13,178 nucleotides of DNA, taken from contig SLGR01000047.1 in assembly GCA_007136585.1 (NCBI GenBank), positions 1 through 13,178 on the forward strand, read 5' to 3'. Below the pieces are notes generated by a model that saw nothing but the letters and a program-made list of their open reading frames with translations, was not told the DNA's origin and did no database searches. Position numbers and translations under genes: made by a program. Origin of the DNA: Candidatus Sumerlaeota bacterium (lineage in GTDB: Bacteria > CG03 > SLGR01). Each line of letters opens with the position of its first letter. Position 1 is the stretch's first letter. Shown here piece after piece: positions 1 through 5,951 of this stretch.

Positions 1-1
1 T

Positions 2-700
2 GACTGCGCTCTCTCCCCGGGGAGAGAGTTTGTGGTTTCTGGAGACAATTTCCGCCATCTCAGGGTTCTCAGGGCCCGCGCTTCTTTCAGGTTTATGGCG
101 GGCGACCCGGAAGGTAAGGAGTATATCGCGGAGATACTCTGTGTGGGAAAAAATACCGCTCAGGCAAGGGTTCTGGAAGTTTCTGATTCCCCTCCTGAGC
201 CTTTACTCCACGTTGTATTATATGCCGCTCTCGCAAAGAACAGCAGGTTTGAGGATATAGTCTTCCGCTGCTCCCAGGTAGGGGTTTCGGAGTTTGTGCC
301 GGTTATAACAGAACGGACCGAAAGGCCGGCCCCGTCTTCCGGGAGGTTTTATGTAAGGTGTGAGAAGAAGGCCCGGCACGGTTCAGAGATTTCAGGGCGT
401 TCCCGCGTACCCGATGTGCGCAGGGTGTTAAGTTTTAAAGAAGCCCTTGAGTCTCTTGGTTCCTCAGATATTAAGAAAGGCATAATTTTCTGGGAGGAAG
501 AGAAAACAAGTTTCCTGGAAAAAGAAGACCGCGCCGAAAAAGTGGCGATCTTTACCGGACCCGAGGGCGGGTTTACTTCAGGCGAGGTTGCAGCGGCCCG
601 GGAGGCTTCACTGGTATGCCGCAGCCTTGGCCCCCTTGTAATGGATGTTGAGACAGCCTGCGTAGCTTCCTCGGCTCTCCTTCTCTGTCCCGGACCGTAA
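2..700 (+). CDS. rsmE: 16S rRNA (uracil-1498-N3)-methyltransferase RsmE, 5'-partial
   Basis: RsmE-family SPOUT methyltransferase, which uses S-adenosylmethionine to methylate N3 of U1498 in the decoding region of 16S rRNA. The N-terminal PUA-like part shows GDNFRHLRVLR, the family's 'GD..HHL.VLR' signature. The C-terminal knotted SAM-binding domain shows FTGPEGGF (about 550-574) and LGPLVMDVETA (about 626-658), both typical of the family. The reading frame is open to the left edge. The codons before the GTG at 32 read as the expected N-terminal strand, ending in REFVVSGD. I therefore treat the gene as truncated by the window and lacking a few N-terminal residues. The GTG at 32 has a GGGGAG sequence 7 nt upstream and is an alternative start, but it would remove the conserved first strand. 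The next gene starts one base after the stop. Confidence 0.85.
   Translation, partial: DCALSPGREFVVSGDNFRHLRVLRARASFRFMAGDPEGKEYIAEILCVGKNTAQARVLEVSDSPPEPLLHVVLYAALAKNSRFEDIVFRCSQVGVSEFVPVITERTERPAPSSGRFYVRCEKKARHGSEISGRSRVPDVRRVLSFKEALESLGSSDIKKGIIFWEEEKTSFLEKEDRAEKVAIFTGPEGGFTSGEVAAAREASLVCRSLGPLVMDVETACVASSALLLCPGP
9..28. repeat. 20-bp perfect palindrome inside rsmE
   Basis: The ten bases CTCTCTCCCC are followed directly by their exact reverse complement. The palindrome sits in the 5' part of the rsmE frame, encoding roughly LSPGRE. Its right half also resembles a purine-rich ribosome-binding site upstream of the GTG at 32. It may be a coincidence of coding sequence or a short hairpin; no function is known to me. 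Confidence 0.6.
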
Positions 701-701
701 A

Positions 702-1871
702 TTGAAGTTTTTTATAAAAGATTTCGGGTGCAAGGTTAACCAATATGACTCCCGCGTTATAGAAAGAACGCTTTTATTAATGGGGCATTCCCGGGCGGAA
801 ATTTCTTCTGCGGATCTGATCATAATAAACTCCTGCGCAGTCACCTCCGGAGCGGAGAAGGAGAGCGGAAAGTTTTCCAGGAAGGTAAAACGGCTTAACC
901 CTATGGCGGAGATACTTGAGACCGGATGCCGGGCAAGAATACCCGGGGCCTCGCCGCCGGTCGAGGGAGCCGTTCTTTCGGGGAGTTTTATCTACCTGGA
1001 TCACCCCGGGCTCGGAGTGGAGAGGTTTTCCGGGCGTTCCAGGGCTTTTCTCAAGGTTCAGCAGGGATGCTCCGGAGGGTGTACTTACTGCAGCGTAAAG
1101 GATCTTAAAAAACCTTTTTTCCTGCGGAGTCCGGAGAGGGTTCTGGCAGAGGCCTCCGACCTCGCCCGTTCTCACGCCGAGATAGTCCTATGCGCGACTA
1201 ATTTTGCCCTATATGCACCTTTACCTGGCCTGGTAAAGGGTATGCGTTCTCTTGAAGGGGATTTCAGGTGGAGGATCAGTTCCGTTCCGCCCGGGGTGCT
1301 CACCAAAGAGCTTATGCTTGAGTTGGAGAAAGATCCCGGATTCTGCCGTCATTTTCACATACCCCTTCAGAGCGCTTCAGACAGGGTTCTTGAACTGATG
1401 GGGCGTCCGTACAGGATGTCTCATATCAGAAAAGCCCTTTCCGATGCCTCAGAAATTCTTGAAGGGGTAACCTTCTCACTGGATATAATAGCGGGATTTC
1501 CGGGAGAAGAACCCGAAGATTTCAGAAAAACCCTTGATTTTATAAGAGATATCGTTCCGGTTAAGGTTCATGTTTTCAGGTATTCTCCCCGTCCGGGGAC
1601 CGCGGCTTTCTCAATGAAGGATACCGTAGGCGAAGAGGAGAGGAAGAACCGTGCCCGCCTGCTGATAGAGGTATCGTCCCGGATGAGGCGGATAAGGTTT
1701 GAGGAGGCCAAAGGCAGACCGGCCGAGGTTGTCCTGGAGGCAGACGGAAGGGGTTACACAAGGGGTTACCTTCCGGTAAACGCGGGTTCTTACAAGGGAA
1801 CTGAGAAAGGGGTTGTCAGGCTTGAAAAAGTTGAGCTCCGCGGGAGCGAACTGCGAGGCACTTGCATATAA
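702..1871 (+). CDS. MtaB/MiaB-family tRNA methylthiotransferase (radical SAM), divergent
   Basis: Radical-SAM methylthiotransferase of 389 residues. The family adds a methylthio group to modified A37 of tRNA (MtaB acts on t6A37). The N-terminal UPF0004 domain opens with FGCKVNQYDS and supplies Cys10, Cys45 and Cys76 for the auxiliary 4Fe-4S cluster. The radical-SAM motif CxxxCxxC is Cys123, Cys127 and Cys130. HFHIPLQSASDRVLELMGR (about 217-235), DIIAGFPGEEPEDF and RYSPRPGTAA follow, all characteristic of the family. A TRAM-like tail lies at about 335-380. The start is TTG, one base after the rsmE stop, chosen because MKFFIKDFGCKVNQ matches family N-termini; no clear Shine-Dalgarno is seen. 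The usual segment after the SAM cluster (IIPYARG-like) and the 'TGIxLGxYG' motif are degenerate here (SVKDLKK, CATNFALYAP). Exact substrate is uncertain, so no symbol is given. Confidence 0.85.
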   Translation: MKFFIKDFGCKVNQYDSRVIERTLLLMGHSRAEISSADLIIINSCAVTSGAEKESGKFSRKVKRLNPMAEILETGCRARIPGASPPVEGAVLSGSFIYLDHPGLGVERFSGRSRAFLKVQQGCSGGCTYCSVKDLKKPFFLRSPERVLAEASDLARSHAEIVLCATNFALYAPLPGLVKGMRSLEGDFRWRISSVPPGVLTKELMLELEKDPGFCRHFHIPLQSASDRVLELMGRPYRMSHIRKALSDASEILEGVTFSLDIIAGFPGEEPEDFRKTLDFIRDIVPVKVHVFRYSPRPGTAAFSMKDTVGEEERKNRARLLIEVSSRMRRIRFEEAKGRPAEVVLEADGRGYTRGYLPVNAGSYKGTEKGVVRLEKVELRGSELRGTCI

Positions 1872-1985
1872 TTTATAAATAAATAAAGTTATATAACTTA
1901 AAACAATTTGAAAGATTATAAATTATGTGTTTAGATGGGCTAGTGGGAAATACGGTTTTTAAGATACAGGAGGCGGAGGTTTGTT
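1872..1985. promoter_or_regulatory. A+T-rich intergenic region with nested inverted repeats; possible promoter for the hit-rpoD operon
   Basis: Between 1871 and 1930, 53 of 60 bases are A or T. A perfect 14-bp palindrome, AAGTTATATAACTT, is at 1886-1899. It is flanked by an 11-bp inverted repeat, ATAATTTATAA (1868-1878) against TTATAAATTAT (1916-1926). The left arm overlaps the stop codon of the preceding gene. A possible sigma-70 pair is TTGAAA (1908-1913) and TTTAGA (1931-1936), with a 17-bp spacer and a poor -10. No G+C-rich hairpin with a T-run is present, so a standard intrinsic terminator is not supported. The composition suits a promoter or operator, but this is inference. Confidence 0.3.
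1968..1979 (+). promoter_or_regulatory. Tandem Shine-Dalgarno for the HIT gene
   Basis: AGGAGG (1968-1973) is followed by GGAGG (1975-1979), the latter 6 nt before the ATG at 1986. This strong site fixes the start of the first gene of the operon. Confidence 0.7.
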
Positions 1986-2321
1986 ATGAGCGGATGTCTT
2001 TTCTGCGATATACTCTCAGGGGATAAAAGATCCGGAATAGTGTATGAGGATGAGCATATCGCGGCCTTTGAGGATATAAACCCCCAGGCTCCTGTTCATG
2101 TACTTGTTCTGCCGAAGCGTCATTACACGGGCCTCAATGACGCGCCTGCGGAGACCTCCGGCAGGTGCATTGAAGCGGCCCGCAGGATAGCTTCGGAGAA
2201 AGGGATAGATAACTCGGGGTACAGAGTTGTCGCAAACTGCGGCAGCGACGGAGGTCAGACGGTAGGGCATCTTCATTTCCACCTTCTGGGGGGAAGGAGG
2301 ATGAAGTGGCCGCCGGGATAA
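1986..2321 (+). CDS. HIT-family (HinT-like) purine nucleotide hydrolase
   Basis: Histidine-triad protein of 111 residues, the normal length for bacterial HinT. These cytosolic enzymes hydrolyse purine nucleoside phosphoramidates and acyl-AMP adducts, and the middle histidine is the nucleophile. The HxHxH motif is His95, His97 and His99 within HLHFHLLGGR. The C-terminus ends in MKWPPG, as in the HinT branch. An N-terminal CLFC (Cys4, Cys7) resembles the half zinc site found in many bacterial members. The strand INPQAPVHVLVLPKRH is also diagnostic. The start is set by a strong tandem Shine-Dalgarno. Forty bases separate the stop from the rpsU start, and this gene appears to open the operon that continues through rpoD. 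HIT genes often sit near translation and tRNA-modification genes, so the context is ordinary. Confidence 0.93.
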   Translation: MSGCLFCDILSGDKRSGIVYEDEHIAAFEDINPQAPVHVLVLPKRHYTGLNDAPAETSGRCIEAARRIASEKGIDNSGYRVVANCGSDGGQTVGHLHFHLLGGRRMKWPPG

Positions 2322-2361
2322 GTAATGGGTGTATTATTATGAAAGGAACGGTGATAAGCTG

Positions 2362-2604
2362 ATGGCTCAGGGGCCAAGTGTAAGAAAGAGGGATAACGAG
2401 AACGTAAGTTCCCTCTTGAAAAGATTCAGGAGAGAGTGCAATAAGGCGGGGATAAAGAACGAACTTAAAAAAAGACGTTTCTACCTCCCGCCGAGTGAGT
2501 ACAAAAATATAGCAAACTCCAGGGAAAAGAGACGGAAACTAAAAGACAGGTTCAAAGAAACCAGAAGAGAAAAAAGAGTAAAGACCATAAAGCGCCGCGG
2601 CTGA
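2362..2604 (+). CDS. rpsU: 30S ribosomal protein S21
   Basis: S21 of the small ribosomal subunit, which lies near the mRNA exit and anti-Shine-Dalgarno region and assists initiation. From the ATG at 2362 it is 80 residues. The family core reads ENVSSLLKRFRRECNKAGI, followed by basic residues and FYLPPSEYK, matching the 'F..P(S)..RK' region. The rest is Lys/Arg-rich and makes the protein slightly longer than E. coli S21 (71 residues). An upstream in-frame GTG at 2329 would add 11 residues (MYYYERNGDKL) not expected in S21, so I prefer 2362. Its nearest purine-rich site, AGGA (2344-2347), is somewhat far from it. The gene leads the rpsU-dnaG-rpoD group and is followed 14 bases later by a DNA glycosylase gene. 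Confidence 0.88.
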   Translation: MAQGPSVRKRDNENVSSLLKRFRRECNKAGIKNELKKRRFYLPPSEYKNIANSREKRRKLKDRFKETRREKRVKTIKRRG

Positions 2605-2618
2605 AACGGGCAGCCGGA

Positions 2619-3218
2619 ATGAGGGTTCTTAACCCGGATTTTTTTGAGCGCCCGGCTTTAGAGGTCGCCGGTGAACTTCTGGATAAATACCTGTTTACCC
2701 GGGTAAACGGCAGGAAATGCGGAGGCCGGGTGGTTGAGACCGAGGCGTATATGGGACCGGAGGACAGGGCAAGTCATGCCGCATGCGGGTTGACTGCGAG
2801 AAACTCGCTTATGTACGGGCCCGCCGGAGTTTCATATGTGTATCTCTGCTACGGGATGCACTTTTGTTTTAATGTTGTATGCGGGGAAGAATCAACTCCG
2901 GGGGCTGTGCTTATAAGAGCTCTTGAACCGGAGACGGGGGTTGATGAGATGAAACGCCGCCGGGGAGGAAAGGTCCTGAGAGAGCTTGCTTCGGGTCCGG
3001 CCAAACTTACGCAGGCCCTGGGGATAGATATGAGGCATAACGGGCTGAAACTCCCGGCAGTAGAGATATACCTGGCCGCCAGCGGTATTCCTCCAAGGGC
3101 TTTTTTAAGGGGACCCAGGGTCGGGATATCTAAATCCGTATCACTTAACTACAGGTTTTTTATTAAAGACTGCCGGTTTGTTTCCGGACATCGGCAGAGA
3201 GGAGGAGCTCTTCAATGA
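2619..3218 (+). CDS. DNA-3-methyladenine glycosylase (AAG/MPG family)
   Basis: Monofunctional base-excision glycosylase of 199 residues, related to human AAG and Bacillus Aag. It cleaves the N-glycosidic bond of alkylated or deaminated purines such as 3-methyladenine and hypoxanthine. The active-site motif VVETEAYMGPEDRASH contains Glu42 (equivalent to the water-activating Glu125 of human AAG), Tyr44 (the intercalating Tyr127) and His53 (His136). RNSLMYGPAG, YVYLCYGMHFCFN and VLIRALEP match the following family blocks, and GPAKLTQALGI is also conserved. The length is typical and no catalytic residue is missing. The Shine-Dalgarno is weak. The last codons overlap the next gene by four bases (ATGA), which suggests translational coupling. 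A repair enzyme between rpsU and dnaG is not part of the classic operon. Confidence 0.93.
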   Translation: MRVLNPDFFERPALEVAGELLDKYLFTRVNGRKCGGRVVETEAYMGPEDRASHAACGLTARNSLMYGPAGVSYVYLCYGMHFCFNVVCGEESTPGAVLIRALEPETGVDEMKRRRGGKVLRELASGPAKLTQALGIDMRHNGLKLPAVEIYLAASGIPPRAFLRGPRVGISKSVSLNYRFFIKDCRFVSGHRQRGGALQ

Positions 3219-4180
3219 ATATAAAAGAAATAATGGGTATAGCAGTCAGGGAAGGGATAAAGGCCGACCCCCGCACCGAAGAGGAGATAAAAAATATCCT
3301 TGAGGAAAGAAAGAAAGAGTATGAGGGGCTTGAAGGGATAAAGAAGGAAGTTTACGACAGGCATCTTCTTGAAAGCCCCTACGCAGATTCAAGGATAGTC
3401 TGGGGAGACCCCGGGTACGAACCTTCTGAGGCCTGGGTCACCATAGACGCGGATACGGCTGATATCCTTCTGGTAAGCAGGATAACCGGGGAAACCGGGA
3501 GTAAACCTCTCATAATATCTCATCATCCGGCCGGGCGCGCGTACTCCAATTTTTACGAGGTGATGGATATGCAAAGCGATGTGCTGCAGTCTATGGGGGT
3601 TTCCGCCGGGGCTGCCGGTAACCTTACCAGGAAAAGAAAACAGGAAGTGGCGCGTAAAGTTTCGCCTTCAAACCACCTGAAGGTTACTGATTCAGCTTCA
3701 CTGCTTAAGATACCCCTGGTCAGCATTCATACGCCTGCCGACAATCACGTCACCTCGTACCTTGGGTCTTTTATTGGGGAACGCGCCCCCCGTACGCTGG
3801 GTCAGCTCAGTAAGCTTCTGTATGAAATTCCCGAGTACAGGCACTCGGCGGAGAACGGGCAGCCGCCAAGGATATTAAACGGCGATCCTTCTAACAGGTG
3901 CGGAAAGGTTTTTGTGGATATGACCGGGGGGACGGAGAATAACCCGGACCTTCTTTCGGAACTGGTTTCGGGCGGGGTTTCGACCGTGGTGGGTATGCAT
4001 ATGAGCGAGAAACACTACAAAAAGGCGCGAGAATGTAACCTTAATGTTGTGATAGCGGGTCATATATCTTCCGACAATATAGGGCTGAACCTTCTTATGG
4101 ACAAGATAGTATCACAGGGGGGCCCCCGGGTGATACCGTTCGGAGGGTTTTACAGGGTAGAGAGGAATGACAGGGGATAA
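3215..4180 (+). CDS. NIF3/DUF34-like putative metal-binding protein
   Basis: Protein of 321 residues resembling the NIF3 (YbgI/DUF34) superfamily, whose members form toroidal complexes around a di-metal site and whose biochemical role is unsettled. Probable metal-site elements are the HHP motif (His103-His104), HTPAD (His172, Asp176) and, near the C-terminus, GHISSD (His283, Asp287). Canonical members have a His-x3-Glu there, so Asp287 is a conservative change. MHMSEKHYKKA (261-271) lies just before it. The first 60 or so residues are a charged, helical extension, and the usual 'WDNxGL' opening is replaced by DSRIVWGDPGY. A strong AGAGGAGGAG site (3197-3206) supports the start. The gene overlaps the glycosylase by 4 bp and dnaG by 14 bp. 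I recognise the family, not a function; a GTP cyclohydrolase label would not be justified. Confidence 0.75.
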   Translation: MNIKEIMGIAVREGIKADPRTEEEIKNILEERKKEYEGLEGIKKEVYDRHLLESPYADSRIVWGDPGYEPSEAWVTIDADTADILLVSRITGETGSKPLIISHHPAGRAYSNFYEVMDMQSDVLQSMGVSAGAAGNLTRKRKQEVARKVSPSNHLKVTDSASLLKIPLVSIHTPADNHVTSYLGSFIGERAPRTLGQLSKLLYEIPEYRHSAENGQPPRILNGDPSNRCGKVFVDMTGGTENNPDLLSELVSGGVSTVVGMHMSEKHYKKARECNLNVVIAGHISSDNIGLNLLMDKIVSQGGPRVIPFGGFYRVERNDRG

Positions 4181-5933
4181 TTCGGCAGTAGAACAGGTCA
4201 GGCGGTATACGGATATAGTATCGCTTGTGGAGGAGTATTTCCCCCTGCGGAGATCCGGAATGAACTACAAGGCCCTGTGTCCTTTTCACCAGGAGAAGAC
4301 CCCGTCTTTTACCGTATCCTCCGATAAACAGATATTTCACTGTTTCGGGTGCGGTCAGAGCGGGGATGTCTTTACCTTTATAATGCGGATGGAGGGGTTG
4401 GATTTCCCCGAGGCCCTTAGGAGGCTTGCCGAACGGAGTAATGTTAAGCTTGAGTATACGGAGTCGGCGAAAAAACAGAAGAAACTAAGCGACGAAATAT
4501 ACGAGCTGAACACCCGCGCCGCTTCCTTCTACCAAAAATGCCTGGCCGGGCGTATAGGATCCCGGGCCATGGAATACTTGATTTCTAGAGGTATAACTAA
4601 AGATGAGATAGAGAAATTCAGTATAGGGTACGCTCCCGCCGGAAGTATGCTTTTGAAGAACGCCCGCGAAAAATCCGTTCCATTGAAGCTCCTTGAAACC
4701 GCAGACCTTGTTTCAAGAAACTCCTCGGGGGATACTTACGATAAATTCCGGGACCGTATAATCTTTCCTATTCATGATTCAAGGGGCAGGATCGCAGGTT
4801 TCGGGGCAAGATCGCTTGACGAGAATACGCTTCCCAAGTACATAAACACTTCCCAGAACGCCGTTTTCGAGAAAAGGAAACTGCTTTACGGTCTCTATTT
4901 TTCCAGGGAGGAGATAAGAAAGAAGAACCGGGTGGTTATCCTTGAAGGGTATACGGATGTGATAGCCGCTCACAGGTCCGGTTTCGGAGAGGCTGTAGCC
5001 TCTCTCGGGACCTCTCTTACATCCGAGCATGTCTACAGCATACGGCGTCTTGCAGGCGAGGCGATACTTGCGTTTGATTCAGATGAGGCCGGAGCAAAGG
5101 CCACTTCCAGGGGGCTGGATGCCGTGCTCGGGTCTGATATGCCGGCCAGGGTTATGGTTCTTCCTGAAGACTCCGATCCCGAAGATATAATAAGAAAAGC
5201 CCCTGAAAAGTTCGCTCTGCTTTTAGATTCGGCTCTTCCTTTCATAGAATGGAAACTGGAGTATTCCCTCAGTTCTGTAAGCGGTATAAAAGATTCCTCA
5301 GTTCGCAAATCAAGGACTGTAAGGGAGATGGTTCCGGTCTTAAGCGCCGTCTCCGACCCGGTCCGCAGGTCCGATGCTGTCAGGCTTGTCTCAGAGAGGC
5401 TGGAGGTTTCTGAGTCTGCTGTGATGCAGGAGTTGAAAAGGCACTCAAGGGGCGCTCCATCTTACGTTGAGGAGACTTTTGAACCGGAGAGAGCCTCCCG
5501 GGGGGAAAAAATAGCCAGAGAGATACTCCATGTTCTTACCATTCATCCGGAGTTTACGGGGCGGGTTTCCGGGTTTATCGCTTCTGAATCCTTTGATGAG
5601 CCGGGATTTTACTCGCGGATGCTGAAAGATTATGTGGAAGTATATAAGTCGGATATTCATAAAATGATGCGTGAACAGGGAGATCGGGAAAAGAAAGCCC
5701 TTGCCCGTCTTACGGTAGCCGGTCTGAGCTGTGATGACCCGGGTGAGTACATAGAATCGCTTAAGGAGAACTTAGAACGTTATATACTTGAGAAGAGGTA
5801 CGGCCGGGTAGCCCTTGAAATGAAGAAGCTTATTGATTTGGATAAACCTGTAGATGAAAAGATAAGAAAAGAATTTGCAAGGCTCGCAAAAATATTAAAA
5901 AGCACAGGCGGAAAAACCGGGGTAAGGTATTAA
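4167..5933 (+). CDS. dnaG: DNA primase DnaG
   Basis: Replicative primase of 588 residues (E. coli 581) that makes RNA primers at the fork and partners with DnaB helicase. The N-terminal zinc-binding domain has Cys38, His41, Cys59 and Cys62 in CPFHQEKTPSF and HCFGCGQSGD. The RNA-polymerase core includes GRIAGFGAR (207-215). The TOPRIM domain has ILEGYTDV (Glu260) and FDSDEAGAKA (Asp304, Asp306), which bind catalytic Mg2+, followed by DSDPED (335-340). The region from about 450 to the end is the helical C-terminal part expected to contact DnaB, and it is poorly conserved as usual. The start overlaps the end of the NIF3-like gene by 14 bp. AGAGGA abuts the ATG, so initiation may depend on coupling. 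rpoD follows after 18 bp. Confidence 0.97.
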   Translation: MTGDNSAVEQVRRYTDIVSLVEEYFPLRRSGMNYKALCPFHQEKTPSFTVSSDKQIFHCFGCGQSGDVFTFIMRMEGLDFPEALRRLAERSNVKLEYTESAKKQKKLSDEIYELNTRAASFYQKCLAGRIGSRAMEYLISRGITKDEIEKFSIGYAPAGSMLLKNAREKSVPLKLLETADLVSRNSSGDTYDKFRDRIIFPIHDSRGRIAGFGARSLDENTLPKYINTSQNAVFEKRKLLYGLYFSREEIRKKNRVVILEGYTDVIAAHRSGFGEAVASLGTSLTSEHVYSIRRLAGEAILAFDSDEAGAKATSRGLDAVLGSDMPARVMVLPEDSDPEDIIRKAPEKFALLLDSALPFIEWKLEYSLSSVSGIKDSSVRKSRTVREMVPVLSAVSDPVRRSDAVRLVSERLEVSESAVMQELKRHSRGAPSYVEETFEPERASRGEKIAREILHVLTIHPEFTGRVSGFIASESFDEPGFYSRMLKDYVEVYKSDIHKMMREQGDREKKALARLTVAGLSCDDPGEYIESLKENLERYILEKRYGRVALEMKKLIDLDKPVDEKIRKEFARLAKILKSTGGKTGVRY

Positions 5934-5936
5934 AAC

Positions 5937-5942
5937 AGGAGG
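5937..5942 (+). promoter_or_regulatory. Shine-Dalgarno deciding the TTG start of rpoD
   Basis: A perfect AGGAGG lies 9 nt before the TTG at 5952. An in-frame TAA occupies 5949-5951, immediately before that TTG, so no upstream start is possible. Confidence 0.8.
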
Positions 5943-5951
5943 CTGATTTAA

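Noticed and set aside
32-34. GTG as the true start of rsmE
   Set aside because: The frame is open to the window edge, and the preceding residues fit the conserved first strand of the family, so truncation by the window is more likely. It is not excluded.
4117-4130. G6-C5-G3 run with a 10-bp palindrome at the end of the NIF3-like gene
   Set aside because: It encodes QGGPRV in a secure frame and is best explained by codon choice; there is no sign of a frameshift.
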